A stretch of DNA of 64,000 bases from contig NZ_CP134146.1 of NCBI RefSeq assembly GCF_031583575.1, forward strand, positions 2,170,001-2,234,000, read 5' to 3'. The position numbers and the translations under genes were made by a program. Origin of the DNA: Thalassotalea nanhaiensis (GTDB lineage: Bacteria > Pseudomonadota > Gammaproteobacteria > Enterobacterales > Alteromonadaceae). Positions within the stretch are counted from its first letter, which is position 1. Every line of letters begins with the position of its first letter. The notes below the pieces were generated by a model. It saw only the letters and a program-made list of their open reading frames with translations, ran no database searches and was not told the origin of the DNA. Of the stretch, positions 1 through 8,904 are shown piece after piece.

Positions 1-1443
1 ACTCAATTTATACGAGGCGCAGCTTCTTTTATATTCAGTTTTGTCCTTTGTTTATTAGTTGTTGACGGTTTTACCTTTGCAGAGCTTGGTTATCACATAA
101 ACACAGATTCCAGCTCGCAAATATTTGCATTGTTAAAGGAAAAGTTTCAATCTGGAACTGTCTCTTTAACAACGTTTAATTGGATAATATTTATTGCTAT
201 TTTATTATTTCAATTAGTTATGAGTAATTATTGTTGGAGACACCTTAAAGAGTTACAACAACGAAAAGCGCCTAAATATATTGTGGCCGCGCTTGTTTCA
301 TCATTCTTTATTTCTCATTTAATTCACGTTTGGGCTGACGCCAAGCTTGAATACAGTGTATTAAGACAAGATACTGTTTTACCTTTTTCATATCCATCAA
401 CGGCTAAAACATTACTTACTAAATATGGCTTATTTGATCGTGCCGATTATGAACAGCGTAAAAACAACCCCTTTTCGTTTACCAATAAAGCTCCTGCTTA
501 CCCTGAACTAACACAAGAGTGTAAGGCGTTAACGGGGCCTCAAAGTTCTACATTTTTAGTGTTAAATGATAAAGTGTTAACTGAGAAACAACTTAAACAA
601 TTCAATCAAAGCTCTGGCATCAAAGGTAGCAATTTAGTTAACTATATTGACAATGCCAATAGTCATGATGCTTGGTTTAACTTGCTTTATGGTTTACCAA
701 CAATTTATCAAGAAGACATGAAAGACCAGCAGTCAGTACCTATTCTACTGCAACAAATCAAAGCAGCTAAGCTTGATACATCAATTAATGTATTTGCAAA
801 TGAAGGGCAAAATACAAGCTTACCATTATGGCTTTCTAAATTATTTAACCATCAAAGCCAATATGAAGATATTTCAAGCTTTCTATTTGCAGATAAACTC
901 AATGGTTTAAATGCTGGTTTACATGTTTTTTATTTTTCAGGACAAACTGATTATCAATATGAATTGTTTGTAAATGCATTGCTGCTTGCTCAACAGCAGA
1001 AAGAGTTAAAGGATATTATATGGCTTAGCTCTCTAGGTAATGTAACAGACAAAACATCGTTAACACCAAAGCCCGCACTGTTTATATTTCCTGAACAACA
1101 AAGTCGCCCAATTACTGAATTAACAAGTGTTATGGATGTTCAAACAACGTTAATGAGAAATTGGTTTGGCTGCCGCTTGGATTACAAGCGCTACAGTAAC
1201 GGCCATAACATATATCGAGTCCGCGATGATAGGTTATTCGCCAACACAACAGAAAATGGTTTGATGGTGATCAAAAAGGATAAAAATTTGTTTGTTGATC
1301 AACAAGGAAACTTTGAAACATATTCTACTCAGCTAGATACGTTGATCAGTGAAGATTCTGATTTTCCGATGCTTATTGATGGTGTGAAACTAATTAACTC
1401 TTTTAGTTTGAAAAATAAACCTACTGAAAAGATTAATAATTAA
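1..1443 (+). CDS. YejM/PbgA-like DUF3413 membrane protein, 5' end outside window
   Basis: The frame is open from base 1, so the gene starts before the window; the first ATG/TTG codons here are internal. The visible N-terminal part holds a hydrophobic stretch followed by VVDGFTFAELGYHIN-like sequence, then a second membrane segment near bases 175-240 and a periplasmic-type C-terminal domain. This is the layout of the DUF3413/YejM (PbgA, LapC) family: inner-membrane helices followed by a sulfatase-fold domain. In enterobacteria YejM controls LPS synthesis through LapB/FtsH. The C-terminal domain is shorter and more divergent than in E. coli YejM, and I do not see a clear metal-binding sulfatase motif. 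An intrinsic terminator follows at 1503. Confidence 0.6.
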   Translation, partial: TQFIRGAASFIFSFVLCLLVVDGFTFAELGYHINTDSSSQIFALLKEKFQSGTVSLTTFNWIIFIAILLFQLVMSNYCWRHLKELQQRKAPKYIVAALVSSFFISHLIHVWADAKLEYSVLRQDTVLPFSYPSTAKTLLTKYGLFDRADYEQRKNNPFSFTNKAPAYPELTQECKALTGPQSSTFLVLNDKVLTEKQLKQFNQSSGIKGSNLVNYIDNANSHDAWFNLLYGLPTIYQEDMKDQQSVPILLQQIKAAKLDTSINVFANEGQNTSLPLWLSKLFNHQSQYEDISSFLFADKLNGLNAGLHVFYFSGQTDYQYELFVNALLLAQQQKELKDIIWLSSLGNVTDKTSLTPKPALFIFPEQQSRPITELTSVMDVQTTLMRNWFGCRLDYKRYSNGHNIYRVRDDRLFANTTENGLMVIKKDKNLFVDQQGNFETYSTQLDTLISEDSDFPMLIDGVKLINSFSLKNKPTEKINN

Positions 1444-1502
1444 ACAATCAATCACTTAAGTTAAATTTTAACTATGCATTAGTTAAAAACTTAATTACTA
1501 TT

Positions 1503-1531
1503 GAAGAGTCATTTATATGGCTCTTTTTTAT
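1503..1531 (+). terminator. Intrinsic terminator after yejM-like gene
   Basis: An AAGAG-T-CAT / ATG-G-CTCTT stem with a TTAT loop is followed by six T residues. It lies 60 bases after the stop codon at 1443 and just before tRNA-Pro. Confidence 0.7.
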
Positions 1532-1561
1532 TTATAGATGAACATTAAAATTGAATATAGT

Positions 1562-1638
1562 CGGGGTGTAGCGCAGCCTGGTAGCGCGTGCGTCTGGGGG
1601 ACGTGAGGTCACAAGTTCGAATCTTGTCATCCCGACCA
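1562..1638 (+). tRNA. tRNA-Pro (anticodon GGG)
   Basis: A 77-nt cloverleaf with encoded CCA. Acceptor CGGGGTG pairs with CATCCCG (one wobble), the D-arm is GCGC/GCGC, the anticodon arm is TGCGT-CTGGGGG-ACGTG with GGG at positions 34-36, and the T-arm is ACAAG-TTCGAAT-CTTGT. The C1-G72 start (CGG...CCG) is typical of bacterial tRNA-Pro. The first two anticodon-stem pairs are wobble (T-G, G-T), slightly weak but acceptable. Confidence 0.95.
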
Positions 1639-1935
1639 ATTCAAAGAAAAAATACAACAATCTGCTCTCTTTCAAAAAGGTCACAAGTTTCTTATATAGA
1701 CATCCCGACCAATTCAAAGAAAAAATACAACAATCTGCTCTCTTTCAAAAAGGTCACAAGTTTCTTATATAGACACCCCGACCAATTCAAAAAAAATTAT
1801 AAAACAAAATACTCTCTATCTAAAAATGGTCACAAGTTTATTGTATAGATATCCCACCAATTCAAAAAAATTATAAAACAAAATACTCTCTATCTAAAAA
1901 ATGGTCACACGTTTCTTATATAGACATCCCGACCA
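1639..1935 (+). repeat. Four tandem degenerate copies of the tRNA-Pro 3' end
   Basis: Four head-to-tail units end at 1711, 1784, 1859 and 1935 (73, 73, 75 and 76 bp). Each ends with the tRNA-Pro 3' sequence: GGTCACAAG (variable loop and 5' T-stem) and CATCCCGACCA (acceptor 3' strand plus CCA), while the T-loop and 3' T-stem are replaced by TTTCTTATATAGA-like sequence, so no T-arm can form. The remainder of each unit is an AT-rich spacer containing TACAACAATCTGCTCTCTTTC or a diverged version. Units 1-2 and 3-4 form two similar pairs. The arrangement resembles the rtT repeats downstream of E. coli tyrT, which also carry a tRNA 3' end. Confidence 0.85.
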
Positions 1936-1977
1936 ATAAACCTCGATAAACAATACAGTTCACCGTTTAATATCAGT

Positions 1978-2055
1978 TAAATTCTCTTATTTTATTTACC
2001 TGCTATACTAATACTAAGTCCAATAAAATAAGAGAATTTATTGGACTTAGTATTA
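1978..2055. promoter_or_regulatory. Two overlapping, mutually exclusive inverted repeats
   Basis: Hairpin A pairs 1978-1996 with 2022-2040 (19 bp). Hairpin B pairs 2009-2027 with 2037-2055 (19 bp, 9-nt loop). The 2022-2040 arm is shared, so only one hairpin can form at a time. They lie 100-180 bases before the ATG at 2158. No poly-T run follows either, so a simple terminator is unlikely. They may be an attenuator-like switch, a paired operator or a remnant of a small mobile repeat; the sequence does not decide between these. Confidence 0.6.
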
Positions 2056-2157
2056 ATTAAGCATTCATTAAATAATGTTTATGCTAAGTTGTGCACTCTT
2101 CCCAAACCGCACTTGTTTAATGAATATTATTCAACACTGAACAACGCGGAGAACCTT

Positions 2158-2715
2158 ATGGTACGCCATTATTATTTAAGCAATGATTTGGACGAATTAG
2201 AAGACGTTGAAAACGAGCTTCTAAAAGAGGGATTTACAACACCGCAAATGCACGTATTAAGTGAAAATGATGCGGAAGTACAAAAACACCATCTACATGA
2301 AGTCGAATCGGTATTAAAAAAAGACGTGGTCCACTCCACTGAAATAGGTGCTTTAGTGGGCCTTGTCGGTGCGGTATTGGTTTTACTCACTGCCTATTTG
2401 TTAGGGTGGACAAATGGCGCAGCCGGTTGGATGCCGTTTATCTTTTTATCGGTAGTAGTGCTAGGTTTTTGTACCTGGGAAGGTGGTTTTATTGGCATTC
2501 AACGCCCTAATGTTGAATTTGTACGTTTTCAAAAAATGTTGGCCGAAGGTAATCACATATTTTTTGTTGATGCCGAACCGGAACAAGAGCCATTATTGAA
2601 AAGGTTAATGAAAAATCATCCTAACTTAATTGTTGAAGGGCTTGGTGAAGCTACCCCGAGTTGGGTAGTTAGAGGTCAGGATAAGTACCACGACTTCATG
2701 AAAACAATGCCTTAG
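2158..2715 (+). CDS. Small two-helix membrane protein of unknown function
   Basis: The ATG at 2158 was chosen because GGAG lies 8 bases upstream and the residues before it are low-complexity read-through from the inverted repeats. The 185-residue protein begins with an acidic soluble part (MVRHYYLSNDLDELEDVENEL), has two hydrophobic segments around residues 70-90 and 95-115 separated by WTNGAAGWMP, then a soluble C-terminal half. Similar proteins in Alteromonadales are sometimes labelled NAD/FAD-utilizing enzyme, but I see no nucleotide-binding motif to support that. It is monocistronic: the next gene on the strand is 320 bases away. Confidence 0.7.
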   Translation: MVRHYYLSNDLDELEDVENELLKEGFTTPQMHVLSENDAEVQKHHLHEVESVLKKDVVHSTEIGALVGLVGAVLVLLTAYLLGWTNGAAGWMPFIFLSVVVLGFCTWEGGFIGIQRPNVEFVRFQKMLAEGNHIFFVDAEPEQEPLLKRLMKNHPNLIVEGLGEATPSWVVRGQDKYHDFMKTMP

Positions 2716-3035
2716 CAGTAAAACGCTTTACAATTGATATCCCTTAAGGGATAACATTCGAATGAATTCAAACCAACCTTACTTTATCAAAGGTTGGTAA
2801 GAATTTATTCGCTCACTTCTTAACCCCTAATCTTACCAAATACTCAAAATCATTTTAAAACCGATATTTCAATTACTTGTGGTCAAATAGCGAAAATAGA
2901 CTATGTTTAATAATAATAAATATTATTTGGTCTTTTCGTAGTATGTAGTGAAAACCCTAAATAAATAATTAGCACTGAAAGCGCCATTGTACGCATTAAT
3001 AACAGTAATAATAATTTAAAAAGGATTCATACGGC
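2716..3035 (+). other. Intergenic region before the oxidase operon
   Basis: No coding potential is seen. It contains a palindrome ATCCCTTAAGGGAT near 2737-2750 and a 9-bp stem hairpin (ACCAACCTT/AAGGTTGGT, 2772-2798) without a following T run. The promoter of the oxidase operon must lie in the AT-rich second half, but no convincing -35/-10 pair stands out. Confidence 0.4.
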
Positions 3036-4430
3036 ATGGCAATTTCGATTGTTATACTTATTCTCATACTCGCGACGGTACTTTTTCACTTTTTAAGCCC
3101 GTGGTGGTTTACTCCCCTCGCCTCTAATTGGAGTTCTATTGATGGCACCATAGATATTACACTGTGGGTGACAGGTGTCGTCTTTGTATTAGTTAACTTA
3201 TTCCTTGCTTATGCAGTCTATCGATACCGTTATAAAAAGGATCAAACCGCAGATTATGAGCCAGAAAATAAAAAACTGGAAACTTGGTTAACAATCATTA
3301 CCACCATTGGTGTAGCTGCAATGCTTGCCCCAGGACTGGTTGTGTGGTCAGAATTTGTCCATGTTCCAGAAGATGCTAAGGAATTTGAGGTTGTTGGACA
3401 ACAGTGGAGCTGGAATTATAGGTTTCCTGGTGAGGATGGAGTATTAGGTAAAACTGATAATACGTATACCTCCTCACAAAACCCTTTCGGTATAATTCCA
3501 AGCGATCCTAATGGTCAAGACGATGTACTAATCAATTCTAACGAAGTTCATTTACCAATCAACCAACCTGTTAAAGTGTTACAACGTTCAAAAGACGTAT
3601 TGCATAATTTTGCCATTCCGCAATTTCGAGTAAAAATGGATTTAGTTCCGGGTATTACCAGTTATTTTTGGTTTACGCCAACTAAACTCGGTACGTTTGA
3701 TGTTCTTTGCCAAGAGTTATGTGGTATTGCACACTATTTGATGCGTGGAAAAGTGGTTGTTCAAACAGAAGCCGACTTTAATTTATGGCTAAGTAAATTC
3801 CCAACCTTTGCTGAATCATTACAACTACCTAAGGGCGACGTGATTGCTGGTAAACAATTTTATCAAGCATGTGCCGCGTGTCATGGCACTGACGGGCAAG
3901 GTAATAAAGCAATGAACGCCCCTAAACTTGCGGGCTTATCGTCCTGGTACAGTAAACGGCAATTAGAATACTTTAAGCACAATATTAGAGGCTCTTCTGC
4001 AGAAGACACTTATGGCGTTCAGATGGCTGCTATGACCGCAACCTTGCCAGATGATAAGGCAATTACCGATGTTTCTGCCTACATCCAATCCTTACCTATT
4101 GCACAACAAATACAACACAGCACTGCAGACATTAATAAAGGCGCAATTTTGTATCGAAATTGTGGTTTTTGTCATGGCAATAAGGGCCAAGGCAATTACG
4201 CATTAAACGCTCCAAGGCTAGCAGGTCAACATGATTGGTATTTAAAACGCCAGTTACTTAATTTCAAAAACGATATTCGTGGGAAACATACTGATGATCT
4301 CTATGGTAAGCAAATGGTCCTTATGTCACGTTTATTACAAAACGATGAAGCAATTGATCAGGTGATTGCCTATATAAATCAGCTGCAACCCATTGATAGC
4401 GAACAAAACAACGCTGTTTTGCAAGAATAA
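3036..4430 (+). CDS. coxB: Cytochrome c oxidase subunit II fused to two cytochrome c domains
   Basis: Subunit II carries the CuA centre that takes electrons into the oxidase. An N-terminal hydrophobic segment is followed by two membrane helices (about residues 43-63 and 84-104), then a cupredoxin domain with CuA ligands H190, C225, E227, C229, H233 and M236. Beyond it lie two class I cytochrome c domains with heme sites C279-AA-C282-H283 and C376-GF-C379-H380, each followed by GQGN-type sequence and a later Met. At 464 residues it is much longer than ordinary CoxB (about 280) and has one heme domain more than usual caa3 subunit II. First gene of the operon; subunit I follows 24 bases later. 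Confidence 0.93.
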   Translation: MAISIVILILILATVLFHFLSPWWFTPLASNWSSIDGTIDITLWVTGVVFVLVNLFLAYAVYRYRYKKDQTADYEPENKKLETWLTIITTIGVAAMLAPGLVVWSEFVHVPEDAKEFEVVGQQWSWNYRFPGEDGVLGKTDNTYTSSQNPFGIIPSDPNGQDDVLINSNEVHLPINQPVKVLQRSKDVLHNFAIPQFRVKMDLVPGITSYFWFTPTKLGTFDVLCQELCGIAHYLMRGKVVVQTEADFNLWLSKFPTFAESLQLPKGDVIAGKQFYQACAACHGTDGQGNKAMNAPKLAGLSSWYSKRQLEYFKHNIRGSSAEDTYGVQMAAMTATLPDDKAITDVSAYIQSLPIAQQIQHSTADINKGAILYRNCGFCHGNKGQGNYALNAPRLAGQHDWYLKRQLLNFKNDIRGKHTDDLYGKQMVLMSRLLQNDEAIDQVIAYINQLQPIDSEQNNAVLQE

Positions 4431-4454
4431 CAACTAGCACTTTAAAGGTTTTTT

Positions 4455-6242
4455 ATGACACATATTGCGATTGCAGATCAAATAGAAGAAGAAGAGCACG
4501 AACCAAGTGGCTTTATTCGTAAATATATTTGGAGCCAAGATCATAAGGTTATTGCCATACAATATTCTATTACCGCTATATTTGTTGGACTCATCGCTCT
4601 TGTCCTTTCAGGAATGATGCGTTTGCAGTTAGGTTTCCCTGACAGTTTTTCATTTATTGATCCAAGCTCATACCTACAATTTGTAACCATGCATGGCATG
4701 ATCATGGTGATCTATCTACTCACCGCACTACTCCTTGGGGGATTTGGTAATTACTTGATCCCCTTAATGGTTGGTGCTCGGGATATGGTATTCCCTTATT
4801 TAAACATGCTCAGTTATTGGACGTATTTATTAGCTGTTATTGTGCTTATTTGTAGTTTTTTTGTGACAGGTGGGCCAACCGGAGCCGGTTGGACGCTATA
4901 TCCACCACAAGCCATTTTACAAGGCACACCTGGGGCAGATAAAGGCATAATATTAATGTTAGCCTCATTAGGTATCTTTATCATCGCCTTTACCATGGGT
5001 GGTTTAAATTATGTAACCACGGTCTTACAAGCAAGAACTAAAGGTATGACCCTAATGCGTATGCCACTCACCATTTGGGGAATATTTATTGCCACCATTC
5101 TAGGATTGTTGGCTTTCCCTGCATTATTAGTAAGTGCCATTATGATGTTGTTTGATAAATTATTGGGCACCAGTTTTTTTATGCCGGCGATAATCTCACT
5201 TGGCGAGTCTCTGGAGTACACCAATGGCAGCCCTATTTTGTTTCAACATTTGTTTTGGTTTTTTGGCCACCCTGAAGTATATATTGTCGCACTTCCTGCG
5301 TTTGGTATGGTGTCAGATGTAATCGCTACACACGCACGTAAAAATATTTTTGGTTATCGTATGATGGTCTGGGCTATTGTTGCAATTGGCGGACTAAGCT
5401 TTATTGTATGGGCTCATCATATGTACGTAAGTGGCATGAACCCATATTTCGGATTCTTTTTTGCCACTACGACACTAATTATTGCCGTCCCTACTGCCCT
5501 TAAAGTTTATAATTGGGTCTTAACCTTATGGAAAGGTAACATCCATTTAACCGTACCCATGTTATTTGCTATTGGCTTTATATTTACCTTTACCCATGGT
5601 GGTTTAACCGGTCTATGGTTAGGCAATGTTGTCGTCGATTTACCCTTGTCTGATACTTACTTTGTTGTCGCTCATTTTCATATGGTCATGGGTGTTTCGC
5701 CAGTTATGGTGCTATTTGCTGCTATTTATCATTGGTACCCTAAAATTACTGGGCGGTATTTCCATAATGGTCTAGGTAAAATACACTTTTGGGCTACCTT
5801 TTTAGGCACTTACGCAATTTACTTACCGATGCACTATCTGGGATTTTTAGGAGTGCCCCGAAGATACTTTGCAATGGGTGAAACTAATTTTATCCCTGAG
5901 TCTGCCGAATCATTAAATGCCAGTATTACGGTGTCTGCAATCATTGTAGGCGTGGTGCAATTAATATTCATCTACAATGTAATTTACAGTTTAAAATACG
6001 GAAAGAAATCACCTCCTAACCCTTGGGGAGCAACAAGTTTAGAGTGGCAAACTCCCGATAATCCGCCAAAACATGGTAATTGGGGGAAAAAATTACCGGT
6101 GGTACATAGGTGGGCTTATGACTTCAGCGTACCCGGTGCTGCGAGTGATTTTTTACCGCAAAACATGCCTGATAATGAAGTAAAAATGCGTGACAACTCT
6201 ATCTATGTAGGGCAAAGCCCAGAAAAGCATGGAGAAGGCTAA
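4455..6242 (+). CDS. ctaD: Cytochrome c oxidase subunit I
   Basis: The catalytic subunit reduces O2 to water and pumps protons. About twelve membrane helices are visible. Diagnostic motifs: the low-spin heme histidine in FVTMHGMIMV; GARDMVFPYLNMLSYW with the D-channel Asp and Asn; WFFGHPEVYI with the CuB histidine, cross-linked tyrosine and the A1-type glutamate; HHMYVSGMNP (two CuB His); and HFHMVMG (heme ligands). The 595 residues include a C-terminal extension past the last helix. The stop codon TAA overlaps the ATG of the next gene (TAATG), indicating translational coupling. Confidence 0.97.
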   Translation: MTHIAIADQIEEEEHEPSGFIRKYIWSQDHKVIAIQYSITAIFVGLIALVLSGMMRLQLGFPDSFSFIDPSSYLQFVTMHGMIMVIYLLTALLLGGFGNYLIPLMVGARDMVFPYLNMLSYWTYLLAVIVLICSFFVTGGPTGAGWTLYPPQAILQGTPGADKGIILMLASLGIFIIAFTMGGLNYVTTVLQARTKGMTLMRMPLTIWGIFIATILGLLAFPALLVSAIMMLFDKLLGTSFFMPAIISLGESLEYTNGSPILFQHLFWFFGHPEVYIVALPAFGMVSDVIATHARKNIFGYRMMVWAIVAIGGLSFIVWAHHMYVSGMNPYFGFFFATTTLIIAVPTALKVYNWVLTLWKGNIHLTVPMLFAIGFIFTFTHGGLTGLWLGNVVVDLPLSDTYFVVAHFHMVMGVSPVMVLFAAIYHWYPKITGRYFHNGLGKIHFWATFLGTYAIYLPMHYLGFLGVPRRYFAMGETNFIPESAESLNASITVSAIIVGVVQLIFIYNVIYSLKYGKKSPPNPWGATSLEWQTPDNPPKHGNWGKKLPVVHRWAYDFSVPGAASDFLPQNMPDNEVKMRDNSIYVGQSPEKHGEG

Positions 6243-6913
6243 TGGCTATATTTAATACACTAGGTGAAAAACCTTGGTTAGAAAGTACCTCTGGAGTTGG
6301 TTTTGAACAAACTGAAGAGGACTATAGACCAGGTAAAACAGCGCTTAAGTTCTTTCTAGCAGTTGTTTCTGTAGTATTTTTCTTATTTACGATTACCTTT
6401 TTATCACGTACTCAATTTGCTGACTTTCAAGCTTTAGCTGGTGAGCCATGGCTACCACTAGAAAACAGCAATCAATTGATGATTAATACTGGTGTCATCT
6501 TATTTGCCAGCATTTTATTACAACTTTCTGTTAGCTTAACGAAGCTCTCTACAAACATACGATTAAGTTTGTTTTGTGCTGCTTTAGTAGCAAGTTTGCT
6601 TTTTATCTTTGGTCAATGGCAAGTATGGCAATTATTAAACAATAATGGTTACTACGTTAATTCAAACCCGGCAAACAGTTTCTTTTATTTACTTACTGGC
6701 ATGCACGCATTGCACTTAATAGGTGGCTTGTTTGCGATGTTCAGAATGCTTTATGTGCTCTATCGTAGTAAAAACTCGTTAAAGTTTGAGCGAGCATTGC
6801 AACTAGCAACTACCTACTGGCATTACCTCTTTTTTGTATGGTTAGCTTTATTCTTCTTGTTAACCAGTTCAACAGAAACATTTAAAACGATAGCCGAAAT
6901 TTGTGGCTTTTAG
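6242..6913 (+). CDS. Cytochrome c oxidase subunit III-like protein (first copy)
   Basis: A 223-residue protein with about five membrane helices. It keeps the subunit III pattern FFYLLTGMHALHLIGGLFAM and the C-terminal TTYWHYLFFVWLALFFLL (YWH...W segment) typical of the COX3/CyoC family. It is diverged from the next gene, which is also a subunit III, so the operon encodes two non-identical subunit III-like proteins. It overlaps ctaD by one base and lies 7 bases before the second copy. Confidence 0.85.
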   Translation: MAIFNTLGEKPWLESTSGVGFEQTEEDYRPGKTALKFFLAVVSVVFFLFTITFLSRTQFADFQALAGEPWLPLENSNQLMINTGVILFASILLQLSVSLTKLSTNIRLSLFCAALVASLLFIFGQWQVWQLLNNNGYYVNSNPANSFFYLLTGMHALHLIGGLFAMFRMLYVLYRSKNSLKFERALQLATTYWHYLFFVWLALFFLLTSSTETFKTIAEICGF

Positions 6914-6920
6914 GTGACTC

Positions 6921-7598
6921 ATGGCAAATAACGACAAACAACCAGAACAACAAAGCTCTTGGCAAAGTGCTGTAGCCGACTGGTCTGCCGATAAAGAAAC
7001 CTTCAACATGCCTTGGGGTAAGTTGATGATGTGGATCTTTTTATTAAGCGATACATTCATCTTCAGCATTTTCTTAACCAGTTATATGAAAGTTAGGATG
7101 ACAACTACCGCAGACTGGCCAAGTTCCAGCGAGGTTTTTGCTTTAACGATTGCTGGTAACCACATCCCCCTGGTGTTAATCGCGATTATGACTTTCATCC
7201 TGATCACAAGCAGTGGCACCATGGCTATGGCAGTAAACTATGCCTATAAGGGAGATAAATCCAAAACCTTTTACCTGATGATCCTCACGGCATTGTTAGG
7301 TGCCTCATTTGTTGGTATGCAAGCTTTTGAGTGGACCAAGTTAATTGTCGATGAAGGTATAAGGCCGTGGGGAAATCCATTAGGTGCAGAGCAATTTGGC
7401 TCTATATTTTTTATGATCACAGGCTTTCACGGTTTACACGTAAGTTGCGGCGTTATCTATTTGGCCGTTGTCGCAAATAAAGTACGCAAGGGTGATTACG
7501 ATAAGAAAGGCTTTCATATAGTCGAGATAACCGGGTTGTATTGGCATTTTGTTGACTTGGTGTGGGTGTTTATATTTGCCTTTTTCTATCTTTGGTAA
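6921..7598 (+). CDS. Cytochrome c oxidase subunit III (second copy)
   Basis: A 225-residue protein with a soluble N-terminal tail and five membrane helices. MPWGKLMMWIFLLSDTFIF, SIFFMITGFHGLHVSCGVIYL and ITGLYWHFVDLVWVFIF are classic COX3/CyoC motifs. It matches the canonical family better than the preceding gene. Subunit III is structural and protects the proton-pumping core. Its place between the first subunit III and a subunit IV-like gene argues that it belongs to the same complex. Confidence 0.92.
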   Translation: MANNDKQPEQQSSWQSAVADWSADKETFNMPWGKLMMWIFLLSDTFIFSIFLTSYMKVRMTTTADWPSSSEVFALTIAGNHIPLVLIAIMTFILITSSGTMAMAVNYAYKGDKSKTFYLMILTALLGASFVGMQAFEWTKLIVDEGIRPWGNPLGAEQFGSIFFMITGFHGLHVSCGVIYLAVVANKVRKGDYDKKGFHIVEITGLYWHFVDLVWVFIFAFFYLW

Positions 7599-7635
7599 CT
7601 CAGTAGAACGGGGATTGGTTTAATGGAGAACTATG

Positions 7636-7950
7636 ATGAGTGAATCAAGCAATGAACAACATCCAATTAGTCTATATTTGAAAATTTGGGGACTGTTGTT
7701 TGTGTTAAGTACCCTCTCCTACATGGTTGATTATTTTCAAGTACAGGGCTTTCTTAGGTGGACGTTAATAATAATCTTTATGTTTTTAAAGGCCGGATTG
7801 ATTATTGGAATATTTATGCATGTAAGTTGGGAAAAGTATTCGGTAAAACTATTATTGTTCGTTCCCCCTGTGGCAATACTTATATTTATCGCGCTTATGG
7901 CTATAGAGGCCGATTATAGCTATTTGAATCGTTTAACTTTCTCACAATAA
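7636..7950 (+). CDS. Cytochrome c oxidase subunit IV-like protein
   Basis: A 104-residue protein with three hydrophobic helices (roughly residues 15-32, 45-63 and 75-95) and the motif LKAGLIIGIFMHVSWEK, typical of the small prokaryotic subunit IV (CyoD/COX4_pro) family. Two ATGs stand together at 7633 and 7636; GGAG is 7 bases before the second, so that one is preferred. It completes the set of structural subunits. Confidence 0.85.
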   Translation: MSESSNEQHPISLYLKIWGLLFVLSTLSYMVDYFQVQGFLRWTLIIIFMFLKAGLIIGIFMHVSWEKYSVKLLLFVPPVAILIFIALMAIEADYSYLNRLTFSQ

Positions 7951-7969
7951 CTTTAATAACAGGCTGACA

Positions 7970-8896
7970 ATGGTTGAGAAGATAGTCACTTTACAAAAAC
8001 AATTTGCCTTACATGGTTTAGCTTACTTTGAAATGTGCAAACCTAAAGTCGTATTTATGTTGTTAATAACGGCATTTGTCGGAATGCAACTAGCACCTAA
8101 TGTAACTCAGGAACTTGCGACAACTCGACTTATAACGATGTTCATTGCATTAATTGGCATTGGATTAGCAGCCAGTGCAGCTGCTATTGTGAATCACTTA
8201 GTTGATGTTGCCATTGACAGTAAAATGGTACGTACTCATAAACGGCCTATGGTGGTAGGTAGTGTAAATAGCCATATGGCTAAGTTATTAGCTACATTCC
8301 TGGCAATAGTCTCAATGTATATTTTGGTTAATTATGTCAATTTACTCACCGCGTTATTAACGTTTTCAGGTCTTATTGGGTATGCCTTTATATATAGTTT
8401 ATATTTAAAGCATGCAACTCCACAAAACATCGTGATAGGCGGGCTTTCTGGTGCGTTACCACCATTATTGGGGTGGACGGCGATGACCAACGAAGTGAGC
8501 GTAAATGGCTTAGTATTACTCGCAATTATATTTTTTTGGACACCCGCGCATTTTTGGGCATTAGCGATAGACAGAATTGAAGATTATAAAAAAGCAAAAG
8601 TTCCGATGTTACCTGTTGTTAAGGGGATCCCTCATACTAAAAACTGCATCATCAATTACACGTTCATAACGATAATCGTTAGTTATATTCCGGTATTCAC
8701 TGGTATGAGCGGTACTATTTACGTCGTATTAGCTACGGCATTGTCAGCATGGTTTTTTTATTCGTCAATAAAACTTAAGTACTTTCCAGATAAAACAAGT
8801 GCAATTAAATGCTTTTATGTTTCCATATACTATCTATTAGGGTTGTTTATGGCGTTATTAGTAGATCACTTTATCCTGGTATATTTAAGTTTGTGA
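7970..8896 (+). CDS. cyoE: Protoheme IX farnesyltransferase (heme o synthase)
   Basis: It converts heme b to heme o by farnesylation, the first step toward the heme of the oxidase. The 308-residue UbiA-type prenyltransferase has about nine helices, the first Asp-rich motif NHLVDVAIDSKMVRTHKRPM and the second region DRIEDYKKAKVPMLPVVKG. FEMCKPKVVFMLLITAFVG at the N-terminus is typical of CtaB/CyoE. No heme a synthase gene (ctaA) lies in this operon, so whether the oxidase uses heme a or heme o depends on genes elsewhere. Confidence 0.95.
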   Translation: MVEKIVTLQKQFALHGLAYFEMCKPKVVFMLLITAFVGMQLAPNVTQELATTRLITMFIALIGIGLAASAAAIVNHLVDVAIDSKMVRTHKRPMVVGSVNSHMAKLLATFLAIVSMYILVNYVNLLTALLTFSGLIGYAFIYSLYLKHATPQNIVIGGLSGALPPLLGWTAMTNEVSVNGLVLLAIIFFWTPAHFWALAIDRIEDYKKAKVPMLPVVKGIPHTKNCIINYTFITIIVSYIPVFTGMSGTIYVVLATALSAWFFYSSIKLKYFPDKTSAIKCFYVSIYYLLGLFMALLVDHFILVYLSL

Positions 8897-8904
8897 TATA
8901 AATA

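Noticed and set aside
1588-1848. Open frame of 86 codons over tRNA-Pro and its repeats
   Set aside because: It lies inside the tRNA gene and the tandem repeats; its internal protein repeat simply mirrors the DNA repeat.
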